A stretch of 64,000 nucleotides of DNA from Harmothoe impar. Its lineage: Eukaryota > Annelida > Polychaeta > Phyllodocida > Polynoidae. The notes beneath the pieces were generated by a model, which was not told the DNA's origin, made no database searches, and saw only the letters and a list, made by a program, of their open reading frames with translations. The translations under genes were made by a program, and so were the position numbers. This document shows, piece after piece, positions 37,188-46,521 of the stretch. Location of the stretch: contig OX381721.1 of NCBI GenBank assembly GCA_947462335.1, positions 41,566,488 through 41,630,487 of the forward strand, in the 5' to 3' direction. Position 1 is the first letter of the stretch. Each line of letters begins with the position of its first letter.

Positions 37188-37836
37188 CACCAATGTAGCA
37201 CCACCTCTATACCACCACCATACTCACTACCCAGGGCACCACACCAATCATGTGTGTTTCAATGATTACATGATTTAGACAGGTTGTAATTATATTTTAT
37301 ATCAAGGTTTTCTTTAGTATGGCAGTCTGGACATGCCAGTCATGAAGTGTCCATAATATTCAACGATTTTCGAATACGATTTCAGAGAAATTGGTATATT
37401 GCATGGTTATAACCAATATGGGGCAGGTGTAGTACATGTATCAATAAGATCAATGATCAATTTTTTTGTTTTGATCAACTTCAGGAAATATCATTTGATT
37501 TAGTCACGATGCATGAATACTTCAAAATAGATTCAATACCATTTCTACCATGTGGTGCTGCGAATAGGGATGAAAGTGACCAATCCCAAATGAAACTTTA
37601 AACTTTTCTCTGAATACTATAGGCAATAGCTGTACTATAGTATAGGGTTCTCTATGGGTAAGAATAGGTTTTCGCGAAATGAATAAGAATGAAATCAAGG
37701 AAATAGTTGAAGACTTTCATCCCTGTTTAAAACGTGACAAAGCTAAGGCAAGAGATCCCCATATCCCATTAGGAAACCTTCTATATTTTATCAGTCAGTC
37801 ACGCAGTGGATCCTTTTGGCACTGCACTAAAGGTTA
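37188..37836. other. Flank of the provirus, no gene seen
   Basis: AT-rich sequence up to the ATAG target duplication. No exon or repeat recognised. Confidence 0.4.
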
Positions 37837-37840
37837 ATAG
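37837..37840 (+). repeat. Left target-site duplication ATAG
   Basis: ATAG immediately precedes the 5' LTR and is repeated at 52179-52182 after the 3' LTR, as expected from integrase action. Confidence 0.8.
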
Positions 37841-38177
37841 TGTCAGGTATGACCGGCGAGCCCGGCGAGCCCGGCGCTGCGGGCGCCCGCGTGTTCAAGC
37901 CGACGGCGGGAGACGCTACTCCCGCCGCCGGCACACGCAGGCGCGCGCCGGCCCGCATAGGCGGCGCTCCAGTCGGCACTCCCGCCGCCGCCAGGCGACG
38001 CTCATCCCGCACATTGTTTCCCACAGACCAGCATAAGGGTCACCCCTTTGATGTACACTAACAGGGGTAGACAAACTATGGAGGGGTATTGTGTGACTGT
38101 CTCTCTGACTGTTACAACCCTCCAACCACTGTCAACTGACACTAACACTCAAGATGCCATGCTGGTGGCCTGGCCCC

Positions 38178-38186
38178 CTTAAATAG
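38178..38186 (+). promoter_or_regulatory. TATA-like box of the LTR promoter
   Basis: CTTAAATAG in the LTR, about 270 nt before AATAAA, at the correct relative position for the U3 promoter. The same copy is at 51808-51816 in the 3' LTR. Confidence 0.55.
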
Positions 38187-38450
38187 GGTCAGGTCCCAGC
38201 ACTGGGCATCTCCATCCTCACTCTACACTTGGACACCACAGAGCAAGGACCTCTCCACTGACTGAGAACAAGGCTATAGGCTATGCCCTACTAGGCCCAA
38301 CTATCAGACATGGTGTAGGACCCCCTTGGCTCTAGTCCAGTACTAACCTCAGGGTTATTAGGTATATTACCAAGACCTATATTATTGTGTGGATAGGTGT
38401 AACTGAGTGGAACCTACATTGTACTTACTGTACTGTTGCTGTCAACTTGT

Positions 38451-38456
38451 AATAAA
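38451..38456 (+). terminator. LTR polyadenylation signal
   Basis: AATAAA in the LTR; the functional copy for the genomic RNA is the equivalent 52081-52086 in the 3' LTR. Confidence 0.7.
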
Positions 38457-38542
38457 TACCAACTATACTACAAGACCACAAGACTTAGTCAACTTACCTC
38501 ATATCATATTAAAGGGATCTCCCAACTAAGGGGATTCCTTGT

Positions 38543-38740
38543 ATGACAAAGTGGTGGAGAAGTCCTAACAAGATCCCACAAGCTGGCAGCACAGACTACC
38601 AAGACTCACCTCCGCAGCAAAGGACCAGCTACCCCTGGATCTCTACCCAGCAGGAGGAGGAGACCCAGCTCCAAGGAGTCATCCAGGAGCTCCACTCCAA
38701 CACCCTCAGCTTCACCACACCACACCACTCAAGAGAGTGA
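38543..38740 (+). other. Leader open reading frame (65 codons)
   Basis: An ATG in the last bases of the 5' LTR opens a 65-codon frame that ends about 100 nt before the gag start. It precedes gag on the genomic RNA and would be kept in an env mRNA using the donor at 38840. It has no domain. It could dampen gag translation or be fortuitous. Confidence 0.3.
38552..38569 (+). other. Primer-binding site
   Basis: TGGTGGAGAAGTCCTAAC begins three nt after the 5' LTR. The leading TGG fits pairing with a tRNA 3' CCA end. I did not identify which tRNA. Confidence 0.5.
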
Positions 38741-38840
38741 CTTCCAAGGCAAGCTTCACCTGGACACCCTAGCTGCCCTGGACAGTATCCAGGACACACA
38801 GAGTGACTTGTTCTCAAACGGTCAGCATACCCCAGGATCA

Positions 38841-38846
38841 GGTATG
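38841..38846 (+). promoter_or_regulatory. Candidate splice donor overlapping the gag start codon
   Basis: ATCAG followed by GTATGAGTG is a near-consensus donor in which the gag ATG (38844) is part of the intron's first bases. Splicing to the acceptor at 46519 would remove the gag start and deliver the env ATG two bases later, an economical switch between gag-pol and env mRNA. Confidence 0.5.
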
Positions 38847-40628
38847 AGTGACGATGAGACAGTACCCCCAGGCCAGGCAGCCAAAGAGGAGGCTGAGGCA
38901 CTTCTACTCATAGCCCAGAATGTAGAAACTCATGTGGATAAGACACTTAGGCCTGAACTAACAGCCCTACACACCACACATGAGGAAAGCACCAGCCGAG
39001 CCTTAAGGAAGGCCAAAGAGGAACAAGAGAAGGAATTAATATTACTCAGACAAGCCAACCAGGCACTGAAGAACTCTATGGAGACCCAAAAAGCTGAAGC
39101 CGCTCAAGCACTACTTGATATGCAAGCTCATCTACAAGTGACAATGAAAAACCAGCTAGCTGAGGCCCTAGCCTCACTCAAGTCAGGTGCACCCAATACC
39201 CAAGGAGTGAACCTGACTAACACTGACACCTCCTCAGCACTCCTAGATGCCTTGAAAGAGGAAAGAGTTGCAAGGGAGGCATCTTTCAGTGGGTTAAGGG
39301 ACCAGCTGAAACGGGACAAAGAGGAAAAATACTGTGATATTCTACAGCCAGAAAAATTTTCACAGTCCTCTCTCACACAATCCGCCAGGAGGCACTGCAC
39401 AGACTATGAACAATACTTTGATTCCAGATATGGGTACCATCCCAGTAACAGAATCAAGTATTTCTCAAACTACCTAGATGGTAAGGCAAAAATTTGGTAC
39501 AAAGCCTATAGGACAGCCCATCCAACAGCAGACTATGAAGAAATGAAGGCAGCTTTCCTGAAATACTTCAAGAAGGAGGACGACAGATTTGATGCTAAGG
39601 CATTGAGGAAGCAAAACCCAAAAGAATCTGTATCAGACTATGCCATGGCCTTACAAAAGATGGCCACAGCTCACAACAAGTCTGAGGAGAGAACAAGGGA
39701 AGCCCTGCTACATGGTCTAAGGGACGACATCAGTGCAGTAGTCATCCACAGGGAAGCAACTACATGGGATAAAATACTTGAAGTTGCAGAGGAGTATGAG
39801 AACCAACAAACAGTCTCCACTGGTAACATTAAAGATGAGATAAAAGCAGAATTAGGCTCAGAGCTACAGGAAACAATAGAATCCATGCAGGCACAACTGA
39901 AGTCTGTGACACATGTAAACTCTATGATTGTGAAGCAAACAAAGTCACAGAAAAATGGAAACCCCTCAAAGAAAGCCAAATCAGACCCAAAGACAGTTCA
40001 AATGGATCACTCATCAGAGGATGAAGACCAAAGCCTAAACCTCATGTCAAATGAACATGTGAGGAGGCAAGAACAAAGGGCACTGAAGGATCAAGGTAAA
40101 CCCAACAACAGCCAACAAAGGAACTCTGGAAATAACAGAGGAGGCTACCGAGGCAAAAACTTTGACCCAAACTTCAGAAATAGCAACAGAGGAGGACAAC
40201 GAGGCAGAGGTGGATACAGCCAAAATAACAGCCGAGATCACCAAAGCAACAGTCAGGACACCAGCCGTAGAGATAACAGCAGAAGTCGTGACAACAGCAG
40301 ACACCGTGATAGTAGCAGAAATCGCGACTACAATCGCCGTGATAACAGCAGAGACCGTGATTACCACCGTCGTGACCAGAGCAGAGATCGTGACTACAAC
40401 AGAGGTCGGGATCAAAACCGTCGTGACTACAGCAATAGTCGTGACAGACAGCATGACTACAACCGCAGTCGTGACAACAGCAGAGGTCGAGACAGCTACA
40501 ATGGCTACAGATCCAACACACAAGGCTACAACCCCCAACAGCAGCCCCAACAGCCACCTCAAGCTATCCAGCCTGACGTGCTTCAACAGATCAAGCAGCT
40601 ACTAGGATCTTCAAACTCGGGAAACTAG
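38844..40628 (+). CDS. gag: Gag structural polyprotein
   Basis: The first ATG of the frame is at 38844, giving 594 aa. An N-terminal acidic/coiled-coil region (KEEQEKELILLRQANQALKN) precedes the retrotransposon capsid-type domain at about residues 165-330, with the typical KIWYKAYRTAHP block and alternating helices. The C-terminal third is extremely rich in Arg, Asp, Ser and Asn, built from RDNSR/RDYNRR repeats with RGG motifs, then a Gln/Pro tail. No CCHC zinc knuckle is present, so nucleic-acid binding is probably carried by the Arg repeats. It ends at TAG directly after a frameshift heptamer. Confidence 0.92.
   Translation: MSDDETVPPGQAAKEEAEALLLIAQNVETHVDKTLRPELTALHTTHEESTSRALRKAKEEQEKELILLRQANQALKNSMETQKAEAAQALLDMQAHLQVTMKNQLAEALASLKSGAPNTQGVNLTNTDTSSALLDALKEERVAREASFSGLRDQLKRDKEEKYCDILQPEKFSQSSLTQSARRHCTDYEQYFDSRYGYHPSNRIKYFSNYLDGKAKIWYKAYRTAHPTADYEEMKAAFLKYFKKEDDRFDAKALRKQNPKESVSDYAMALQKMATAHNKSEERTREALLHGLRDDISAVVIHREATTWDKILEVAEEYENQQTVSTGNIKDEIKAELGSELQETIESMQAQLKSVTHVNSMIVKQTKSQKNGNPSKKAKSDPKTVQMDHSSEDEDQSLNLMSNEHVRRQEQRALKDQGKPNNSQQRNSGNNRGGYRGKNFDPNFRNSNRGGQRGRGGYSQNNSRDHQSNSQDTSRRDNSRSRDNSRHRDSSRNRDYNRRDNSRDRDYHRRDQSRDRDYNRGRDQNRRDYSNSRDRQHDYNRSRDNSRGRDSYNGYRSNTQGYNPQQQPQQPPQAIQPDVLQQIKQLLGSSNSGN
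40200..40510 (+). repeat. Tandem RD/SR-coding repeats in gag
   Basis: Degenerate units coding R-D-(N/Y)-(S/N)-R repeat across this stretch, from codons such as CGTGAC and AACAGC. Open frames in the other five frames here are shadows of the repeat. Confidence 0.8.
40619..40625 (+). promoter_or_regulatory. -1 ribosomal frameshift heptamer GGGAAAC
   Basis: In gag frame it reads G GGA AAC and is followed at once by the TAG stop (40626-40628). Pol is open in the -1 frame from 40577. GGGAAAC is an X XXY YYZ heptamer known from retroviral gag-pro junctions. A possible hairpin starts seven nt downstream, pairing 40633-40639 (with one bulged A) with 40643-40648. Confidence 0.85.
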
Positions 40629-43600
40629 AGACCCACAGCGCCGCTGGGCCAGTGCGTTGTGAGCCTCTCCAACCCCCCATCAAGATCCAAGATCAACAAT
40701 CCCTAGGACAACCAAAGACAATTGCTAGTATAGCAGAGACAATCCCCCAGATGCACACTGGGAAATCAAGCCGACCATCAGTGATTCACATCACACCTCA
40801 ACAAGATGCATCGCAAAAGGAAATGGGTGAGAGTACCAAAATTTCTGTTGAACTTCTTAAAAATGGCTGTTTAAATGCAAGATTCTATGAACACACTGAA
40901 ATACCTTGTTTAGTTGACACCGGTGCCACTATCACCTGTGTCAGGGATACTTTTCTTAGGGAAATTCAGAAATCTCGAGATGTAGAAATCAAAAAGAGAA
41001 AGTTCAATGTACACTTAGCAGACGGATCCATATGCCATGTAAGACAAGCAGCAGTATTGAAATTCAAAATTCATGGTACCAGATTCGAATTCCCATTCTC
41101 AATTATTCCAAATCTCACAAAGCCAGTTGTCCTAGGCACAGATTTCTTAAAAGCAACACGATCACAGATCGAATTCAATGTAGACCCAGAGCTACAAGTC
41201 AAGCCAGTCCGAGCTGTTAGGGAGGCTACAATCCTTCCTTTCACAGAACTAGCAATTCTAGGACAAGTCACATCCCTCAAATGTTTAGAAGGATGTGTAG
41301 GCACATTAGACAATTTGCAGAGGAACAACAGAGTTCCATACCTAGTTCAAAAGGGAGTAGTAACACCCTCAGAAATGAACAGGCACCCAATCATACTGCT
41401 CAATACAAGCCACCGACCATACAAGGTGAGGAAGGGTGATATAATAGCCCTATTCACAGAGGTAGATCCCTCTGAGTTACATCAACCAGATACTGACATC
41501 CCTACTGAGGAACCCACACTACAAGTGCTAGACACTGAAGAGAATTGTAGTGACACAGAGTCAGACTGTGCCTCAGTATATGCAGATCCAGATACAAACC
41601 GTGGAGATGACACTGATGATGAATTGGCCACAATTCACAGTGAGGCTCATGACATTATGCCAGACATAATGGAAAATGTGCCACCCAAATGTGTACTAAC
41701 AGATATTGGACAAGAGAGACTCCAAAAGTTACTCCACAAGTATCAAGATGTATTTGTAGGAAAAGACAATGACATAGGTACAACCCACCTATATACACAT
41801 TCAATTCACATCAAACCAGATGCAGTACCATGTCACTACCTACCATACAGGCAGACGCCTGAGAAGCAAGCTAAGATGGGAGAAGTCTGTGAAGACCTAG
41901 TCAGACAGGGCATCCTCAGAGAATGTGCAGAGGGACCCTGGGCATCCAGATCATTTTTAGTACAGAAAGCATCTGGAGGCCAACGTCTAGTCACAGACCT
42001 ACGCCACGTCAATGCTAATATGATAAACCAAGCTTTATCAACGCCACGTGCAGACGACACACTAGACATGATAGGGTCACTCAAACCTACTGTTTTCAGT
42101 AAACTAGATGCGCAACAAGGGTTTTTCCAAATTCCCATAAGAAGGGAGGATCAACACAAAACTGCTTTCATAGCAAATGACAAAAAGTATGTCTATCAAA
42201 AGATGCCGATGGGTTTGGCTACCGCGCCGGCAGGATTTTGCCATCTAGTAACTCTAATTCTCAACAAACTGAAATACAAATGTGCCCTACCATACCTAGA
42301 CGACATTCTAGTCCTATCACCAGATGTAGAACGACATTTTTCAGACCTTGAAGATGTCTTCAAAAGCCTGAGAATTGGGAAACTCAAGCTAAAGAAATCA
42401 AAATGTGAATACTTCACAGATAGGATAGATTTTCTAGGAATGCGTGTCACACCTGATGGTTTACAACCATCCCCAGAAAAGGTGGAAAGTGTCAAAACTT
42501 TTCCCACCCCAAAATCCGTGAAACAAGTCAGATCATTCACAGGACTATGCCAATACTTCAAAAAGTTCATCAAAGACTATGCCAATATTGCTAGGCCACT
42601 GTACGACCTACAAACAAACCTAAAGGTTTTCAAATGGAATGAGGACGCAGACAATGCTTTCAAAACATTGAAACATGCACTCTGTACCCATGCACTATTG
42701 AGATACCCAGACTATGACAAAGAATTCAGTCTAGCAACAGATGCTTCAAATGTGAGCCTAGGAGCTGTTCTATCACAACGCAGTAGTGAAGGAGTACTGA
42801 GACCAGTAGCCTTCGCAGGTAGAACACTATCCAAGCATGAAAGAAACTACAACACAACAGAAAGAGAGCTACTAGGTGTAGTATATGGGATACTACATTT
42901 TAGGCACTACTTAGAAAGTAGACACTTTCAGTTGTACACAGATCATGCAGCTCTAATACCACTCCTCACAAACACAGGTTTGACCCACAGGTGGGCCAGA
43001 TGGGCACTGGATATCCAACAATTTGCATTCACAATACAACACGTAAAAGGAGATGACAACATTCCTCCAGATGTGATGTCAAGAAGAGAATATCCAGATG
43101 CACCACCAATGACCAACCCCCCACCACCTCCAAGAAGGAAAAGGGCAGCCACCAGAACCAAATTCTCTAAAATCCAAACCAAGATACCATTCAACAGAGA
43201 TGACCCACCAAAAGCAATTGACAGACCAAAACCAGTGATCAGAGGTATCTTAAAAGAGACCACCCATTATGTGTTCTGTCATTGTGAAAGGGAATACTGT
43301 GAAGAGTATCCAGAAAACTGTTTTACCCCGGTTGAGACCAACAGGATTGCACAGATGGTGAAAACCACACCTCGTGAACCACCACACAGTGCATCAGAAA
43401 ATCAGTTGGAAGAAAAACTGCATAAAATTGCTTCAATCACCAAGGTAGTCAGATTTGCAAAAGAACAGCTGGATATGGAGGAAGAACAGGACAGAGACAT
43501 TTGTGTTGTCACCACACGTTCAAAAGCAAAACGGTCGGTTGCAGAGGATACAAGGTCTAATGACCACCCTCAGCAATTAGGCCTAAAAGCCAAAAAGAAC

Positions 43601-45430
43601 AAAGTGTCAACCAAATCCTCTTCCCCTACTAAATCCCCCATTTCAACACCCAGCACACCCACAGCCAATTTGCAGAAGCACTCAGACAGAGCAGGTACTG
43701 CACAGAAGGCTCACAAAAGCAAATCTGACCCCCATCCCAAAAGAACAAAGGCCGCCTCCACCAGCACAAACAGAGGAGCAGCCAGTTCAAAGGAGCAGAC
43801 AGTCAACACAGACATAGCAGTTGAACAACCAAAGAAACAGACAAAGACCAGACCTGCACCAAAATCTCCTGAAACAATCCAGGCAGAGAAAGACAAAGAA
43901 AGGCTGGCACAGCATATAATGGAATTAGACCAGATGTTAGACCAAATCCCAGACAGTTCAATCAACTCCACACTGTTGAAAGAAGAACAAAGGAAGGACA
44001 CTGGACTAATACCCATTATAGACTACCTAGAGAAAGGTGACCTACCTGTAAAAAGCACTGAAGCAACAAGGATTAGGAATAATGCTCAGCATTACCTACT
44101 CCTAGACAACATTCTAGTACACATATCCCCTACATCATGGAGAAAAACAGACACAGTACCACTACAAGTTGTAGTCCCAAAAACTTGGGTTGAAAACATA
44201 CTGCAACACTTCCATGACTCACCAATGGCAGGCCATGTAGGTACTTCAAAAATGATGTCTTCTCTCATACCCAGGGTATATTGGAAATCTATGATGGCTG
44301 ATGTCAATCAGTATGTGTCAACATGTGACACTTGCCTAAAAGCAAAAAGGGCAGTGCACACCCACAAAACACCAATGACTGTAAGGGACTATATGCCAAC
44401 TCCCATGAAGCACCTTAACTTAGATGCTGTGGGACCACTCCCAGAAACAGCCAGGAAAAACAAACACATACAAGTTTGCATAGATTATTCAACTAGATAT
44501 GTCATAGCATATGCCACAAAGGATCTCACAGCAGAAACCACACAACATGAGTTCTACAAGAACGTCATATGTCAGCAAGGTGTACCAACTTCAGTTCAAA
44601 CTGACAATGGCACCTGCTACACAGGCAGCAATTTTAAGAAACTGATGAACACCCAGAAGATAAGACACGACCTGTCAAGTCCATATAGACCACAATCAAA
44701 TGGATTAGTGGAAAGATTCAATGCCAGTATAGGAACAGCATTAAGGACTTTCTGTTCTCAGAATCAGAAAACATGGGACCTGTATATAGAATCAATTACA
44801 TTTGCATTGAACAACACAGAGTCCCAGACAACAGGTTACACACCATTCTTCCTACTGCATGGCAGAAACCCTCAAACCATTGTAGAAACTGCCCTAAACA
44901 TAGAGGAAGAAATCAAAACAGTAGCAGAGCATGTATCTGGAATGATACTGTCTCAAGATGAGTCTAGAAGAAAGGCAATAGACAGAGTCAAAAAGCTACA
45001 ACAAGGAAGGAAGTCAAGATATGACAAAAAGCTTACACCACAAGCTATACTTCCACTAGATATTGTATATATCAACATTCCCAGAATTCTGTTGACCACA
45101 GATTCAAAGAAGCTTCAACCCCTATTCATGGGACCATATGTTGTTGCAGAAAGACCAACCCCAACCAGCGCAAGGTTGAAGAACCTATCAAATAACCTAC
45201 TAGTCCCCAGACCAGTACATATTGATAGGCTCAAAAAGGTCACAACACTGAGGAAAAATGAGTTTGCACACAGACTCATTCCCCACACCTCAAAGTTTAT
45301 CCACAGGATAACAAGGGATAAATCCCAAATCACACTCACCAAAGAGTCAGTTGGTCTAAACCAAATAGTACCCAGACCAGCCCACCACAAGGTGAAAAGA
45401 AACTCCAGGCAAGGGAGAATATCTAAGTAA
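40625..45430 (+). CDS. pol: Pol polyprotein: protease, RT, RNase H, integrase
   Basis: Expressed as a Gag-Pol fusion by -1 frameshift; the frame has no ATG at its start. Numbering from 40652: aspartic protease with CLVDTGATITC (Asp 89); reverse transcriptase with LPYLDDILVLS (YLDD 548-551); RNase H with LATDAS (Asp 697) and YTDHAAL. A linker of roughly 285 residues rich in Pro, Lys, Ser and Thr follows. Then come the integrase HHCC finger (from His 1186), catalytic Asp 1258, Asp 1318 and Glu 1354 (35 residues between the last two) and a GPY/F-like motif (MGPYVV). No chromodomain. The frame is uninterrupted and every catalytic residue I checked is present. The linker between RNase H and integrase is unusually long. 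Confidence 0.95.
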   Translation, partial: LETHSAAGPVRCEPLQPPIKIQDQQSLGQPKTIASIAETIPQMHTGKSSRPSVIHITPQQDASQKEMGESTKISVELLKNGCLNARFYEHTEIPCLVDTGATITCVRDTFLREIQKSRDVEIKKRKFNVHLADGSICHVRQAAVLKFKIHGTRFEFPFSIIPNLTKPVVLGTDFLKATRSQIEFNVDPELQVKPVRAVREATILPFTELAILGQVTSLKCLEGCVGTLDNLQRNNRVPYLVQKGVVTPSEMNRHPIILLNTSHRPYKVRKGDIIALFTEVDPSELHQPDTDIPTEEPTLQVLDTEENCSDTESDCASVYADPDTNRGDDTDDELATIHSEAHDIMPDIMENVPPKCVLTDIGQERLQKLLHKYQDVFVGKDNDIGTTHLYTHSIHIKPDAVPCHYLPYRQTPEKQAKMGEVCEDLVRQGILRECAEGPWASRSFLVQKASGGQRLVTDLRHVNANMINQALSTPRADDTLDMIGSLKPTVFSKLDAQQGFFQIPIRREDQHKTAFIANDKKYVYQKMPMGLATAPAGFCHLVTLILNKLKYKCALPYLDDILVLSPDVERHFSDLEDVFKSLRIGKLKLKKSKCEYFTDRIDFLGMRVTPDGLQPSPEKVESVKTFPTPKSVKQVRSFTGLCQYFKKFIKDYANIARPLYDLQTNLKVFKWNEDADNAFKTLKHALCTHALLRYPDYDKEFSLATDASNVSLGAVLSQRSSEGVLRPVAFAGRTLSKHERNYNTTERELLGVVYGILHFRHYLESRHFQLYTDHAALIPLLTNTGLTHRWARWALDIQQFAFTIQHVKGDDNIPPDVMSRREYPDAPPMTNPPPPPRRKRAATRTKFSKIQTKIPFNRDDPPKAIDRPKPVIRGILKETTHYVFCHCEREYCEEYPENCFTPVETNRIAQMVKTTPREPPHSASENQLEEKLHKIASITKVVRFAKEQLDMEEEQDRDICVVTTRSKAKRSVAEDTRSNDHPQQLGLKAKKNKVSTKSSSPTKSPISTPSTPTANLQKHSDRAGTAQKAHKSKSDPHPKRTKAASTSTNRGAASSKEQTVNTDIAVEQPKKQTKTRPAPKSPETIQAEKDKERLAQHIMELDQMLDQIPDSSINSTLLKEEQRKDTGLIPIIDYLEKGDLPVKSTEATRIRNNAQHYLLLDNILVHISPTSWRKTDTVPLQVVVPKTWVENILQHFHDSPMAGHVGTSKMMSSLIPRVYWKSMMADVNQYVSTCDTCLKAKRAVHTHKTPMTVRDYMPTPMKHLNLDAVGPLPETARKNKHIQVCIDYSTRYVIAYATKDLTAETTQHEFYKNVICQQGVPTSVQTDNGTCYTGSNFKKLMNTQKIRHDLSSPYRPQSNGLVERFNASIGTALRTFCSQNQKTWDLYIESITFALNNTESQTTGYTPFFLLHGRNPQTIVETALNIEEEIKTVAEHVSGMILSQDESRRKAIDRVKKLQQGRKSRYDKKLTPQAILPLDIVYINIPRILLTTDSKKLQPLFMGPYVVAERPTPTSARLKNLSNNLLVPRPVHIDRLKKVTTLRKNEFAHRLIPHTSKFIHRITRDKSQITLTKESVGLNQIVPRPAHHKVKRNSRQGRISK

Positions 45431-46521
45431 ATTACTTTTATATATTGACATGATCATATGGAATATCTATACCCACAGACTATGAATAATAGTCAAATAA
45501 GTATATACACTCTATATGAAGGAAATTAAATTTCCAACAACTGTCCAAATCAAGAATGATAAGTAGGAATTTTCATATCAGCATAGGATATGAACCCACA
45601 CAAAGGACAGAAAAGACAATATACACTATATAGGTTACAAAACAATGTGCACACAAAGTATAATCAAAGGACAGATTACTACAGGGTTGAAGTCTGAAAC
45701 CCAAAAGGCTACACACAAAAAGCCAAAGAGACTACCTAAAGGGATTAGCAACCCAAGCTTGAAGAAACCACAATTATCATACTTTTGCATCAAAGGCTAG
45801 CATCCTTGAAAGAATGCAACAATGGAAATGTTTGAACCTAAATCCTGTAAAGTACATGAAACAGAGCGTGCTATGCCAAGAGACTACTGTCTAGACACAC
45901 CCTTACCCTTCAAAGGACCCACACACCTGCCAGGGCATTCAAACCCCCACAGATGCAGGTAGTCCACACTAATTACCCCAGACATAATTACCCCAGTCAG
46001 ACAAGCTAACTCTGATGGCAGTTAACAGCCACCAGGGAAACAAAGCCAGGCCCTCAATGGATGAGGGTAGGGTGGGCTACATAAGAGGCCCTGACTCCAT
46101 AGCCAACTCACCAGTTCTACTCCTGCAGCAGTCAGGTACACACCAGCTGGTCCTAGCCATACCAGTTCTCCTATAGCAGGAGGGACTCTGTCAGAAAGCA
46201 GACCACACCCACTCTACAATATCATACCCAGTTACTACAATCTTGGGAAAGGACTCTAGCACAGATTGGACATTAAGCCAACACTAGCTTGATCATGGAA
46301 AAAGGTACAGTTCAAACACTACATTGATTATTATATTACTATTGGGACCAACCAGGATTTCTGCTCTCAAAACTATGTACACAGAGGCAGCGCCAAGTGG
46401 ATACTTCACATAAGCAAAAAGGATAGCTCACAAAATCAGCAAACCAATTTAAACCTAAGTATATTGCAAAAACACTAGTAGAAGTCTTACTAAGACATAG
46501 AATATATTTTATATTTCAGGC
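45431..46521 (+). other. 1.1-kb non-coding spacer between pol and env
   Basis: No substantial open frame. It contains a TATA-like ACATAAGAGG near 46079-46088, an initiator-like CTCACCAGT near 46106, a donor-like GTCAG/GTACAC at 46135/46136 and the acceptor TATTTCAG at 46519. This layout would suit a separate short-leader env transcript, but could be coincidental. Confidence 0.5.
46512..46519 (+). promoter_or_regulatory. Candidate splice acceptor of env mRNA
   Basis: TATATTTCAG followed by GC and the env ATG: a good 3' splice site ending two bases before the start codon, implying env is translated from a spliced message. Confidence 0.6.

Larger units (their letters stand above)
37841..38548 (+). 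repeat. 5' LTR
   Basis: 708 bp, TG...CA ends with 5-bp inverted TGTCA/TGACA. The first 170 bp are strongly GC- and CpG-rich, unlike all surrounding DNA. A TATA-like CTTAAATAG at 38178-38186 would place the transcript start near 38210. AATAAA at 38451-38456 is the polyadenylation signal. U3 is therefore about 37841-38210, with R and U5 to 38548. Confidence 0.95.

Noticed and set aside
37840..38061. Collagen-like GEPGEPGAAG open frame
   Set aside because: It is the GC-rich start of the LTR U3, duplicated exactly in the 3' LTR; not a gene.
38808..38843. Gag starting upstream at 38808
   Set aside because: That codon is TTG; the first in-frame ATG is 38844, and the intervening codons are better explained as leader with the splice donor.
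40047..40586. Long Val/Ala/Thr-rich and Cys-rich frames opposite gag, and a 147-codon plus-strand frame
   Set aside because: All are shadows of the repetitive Arg-Asp-Ser codons of gag.
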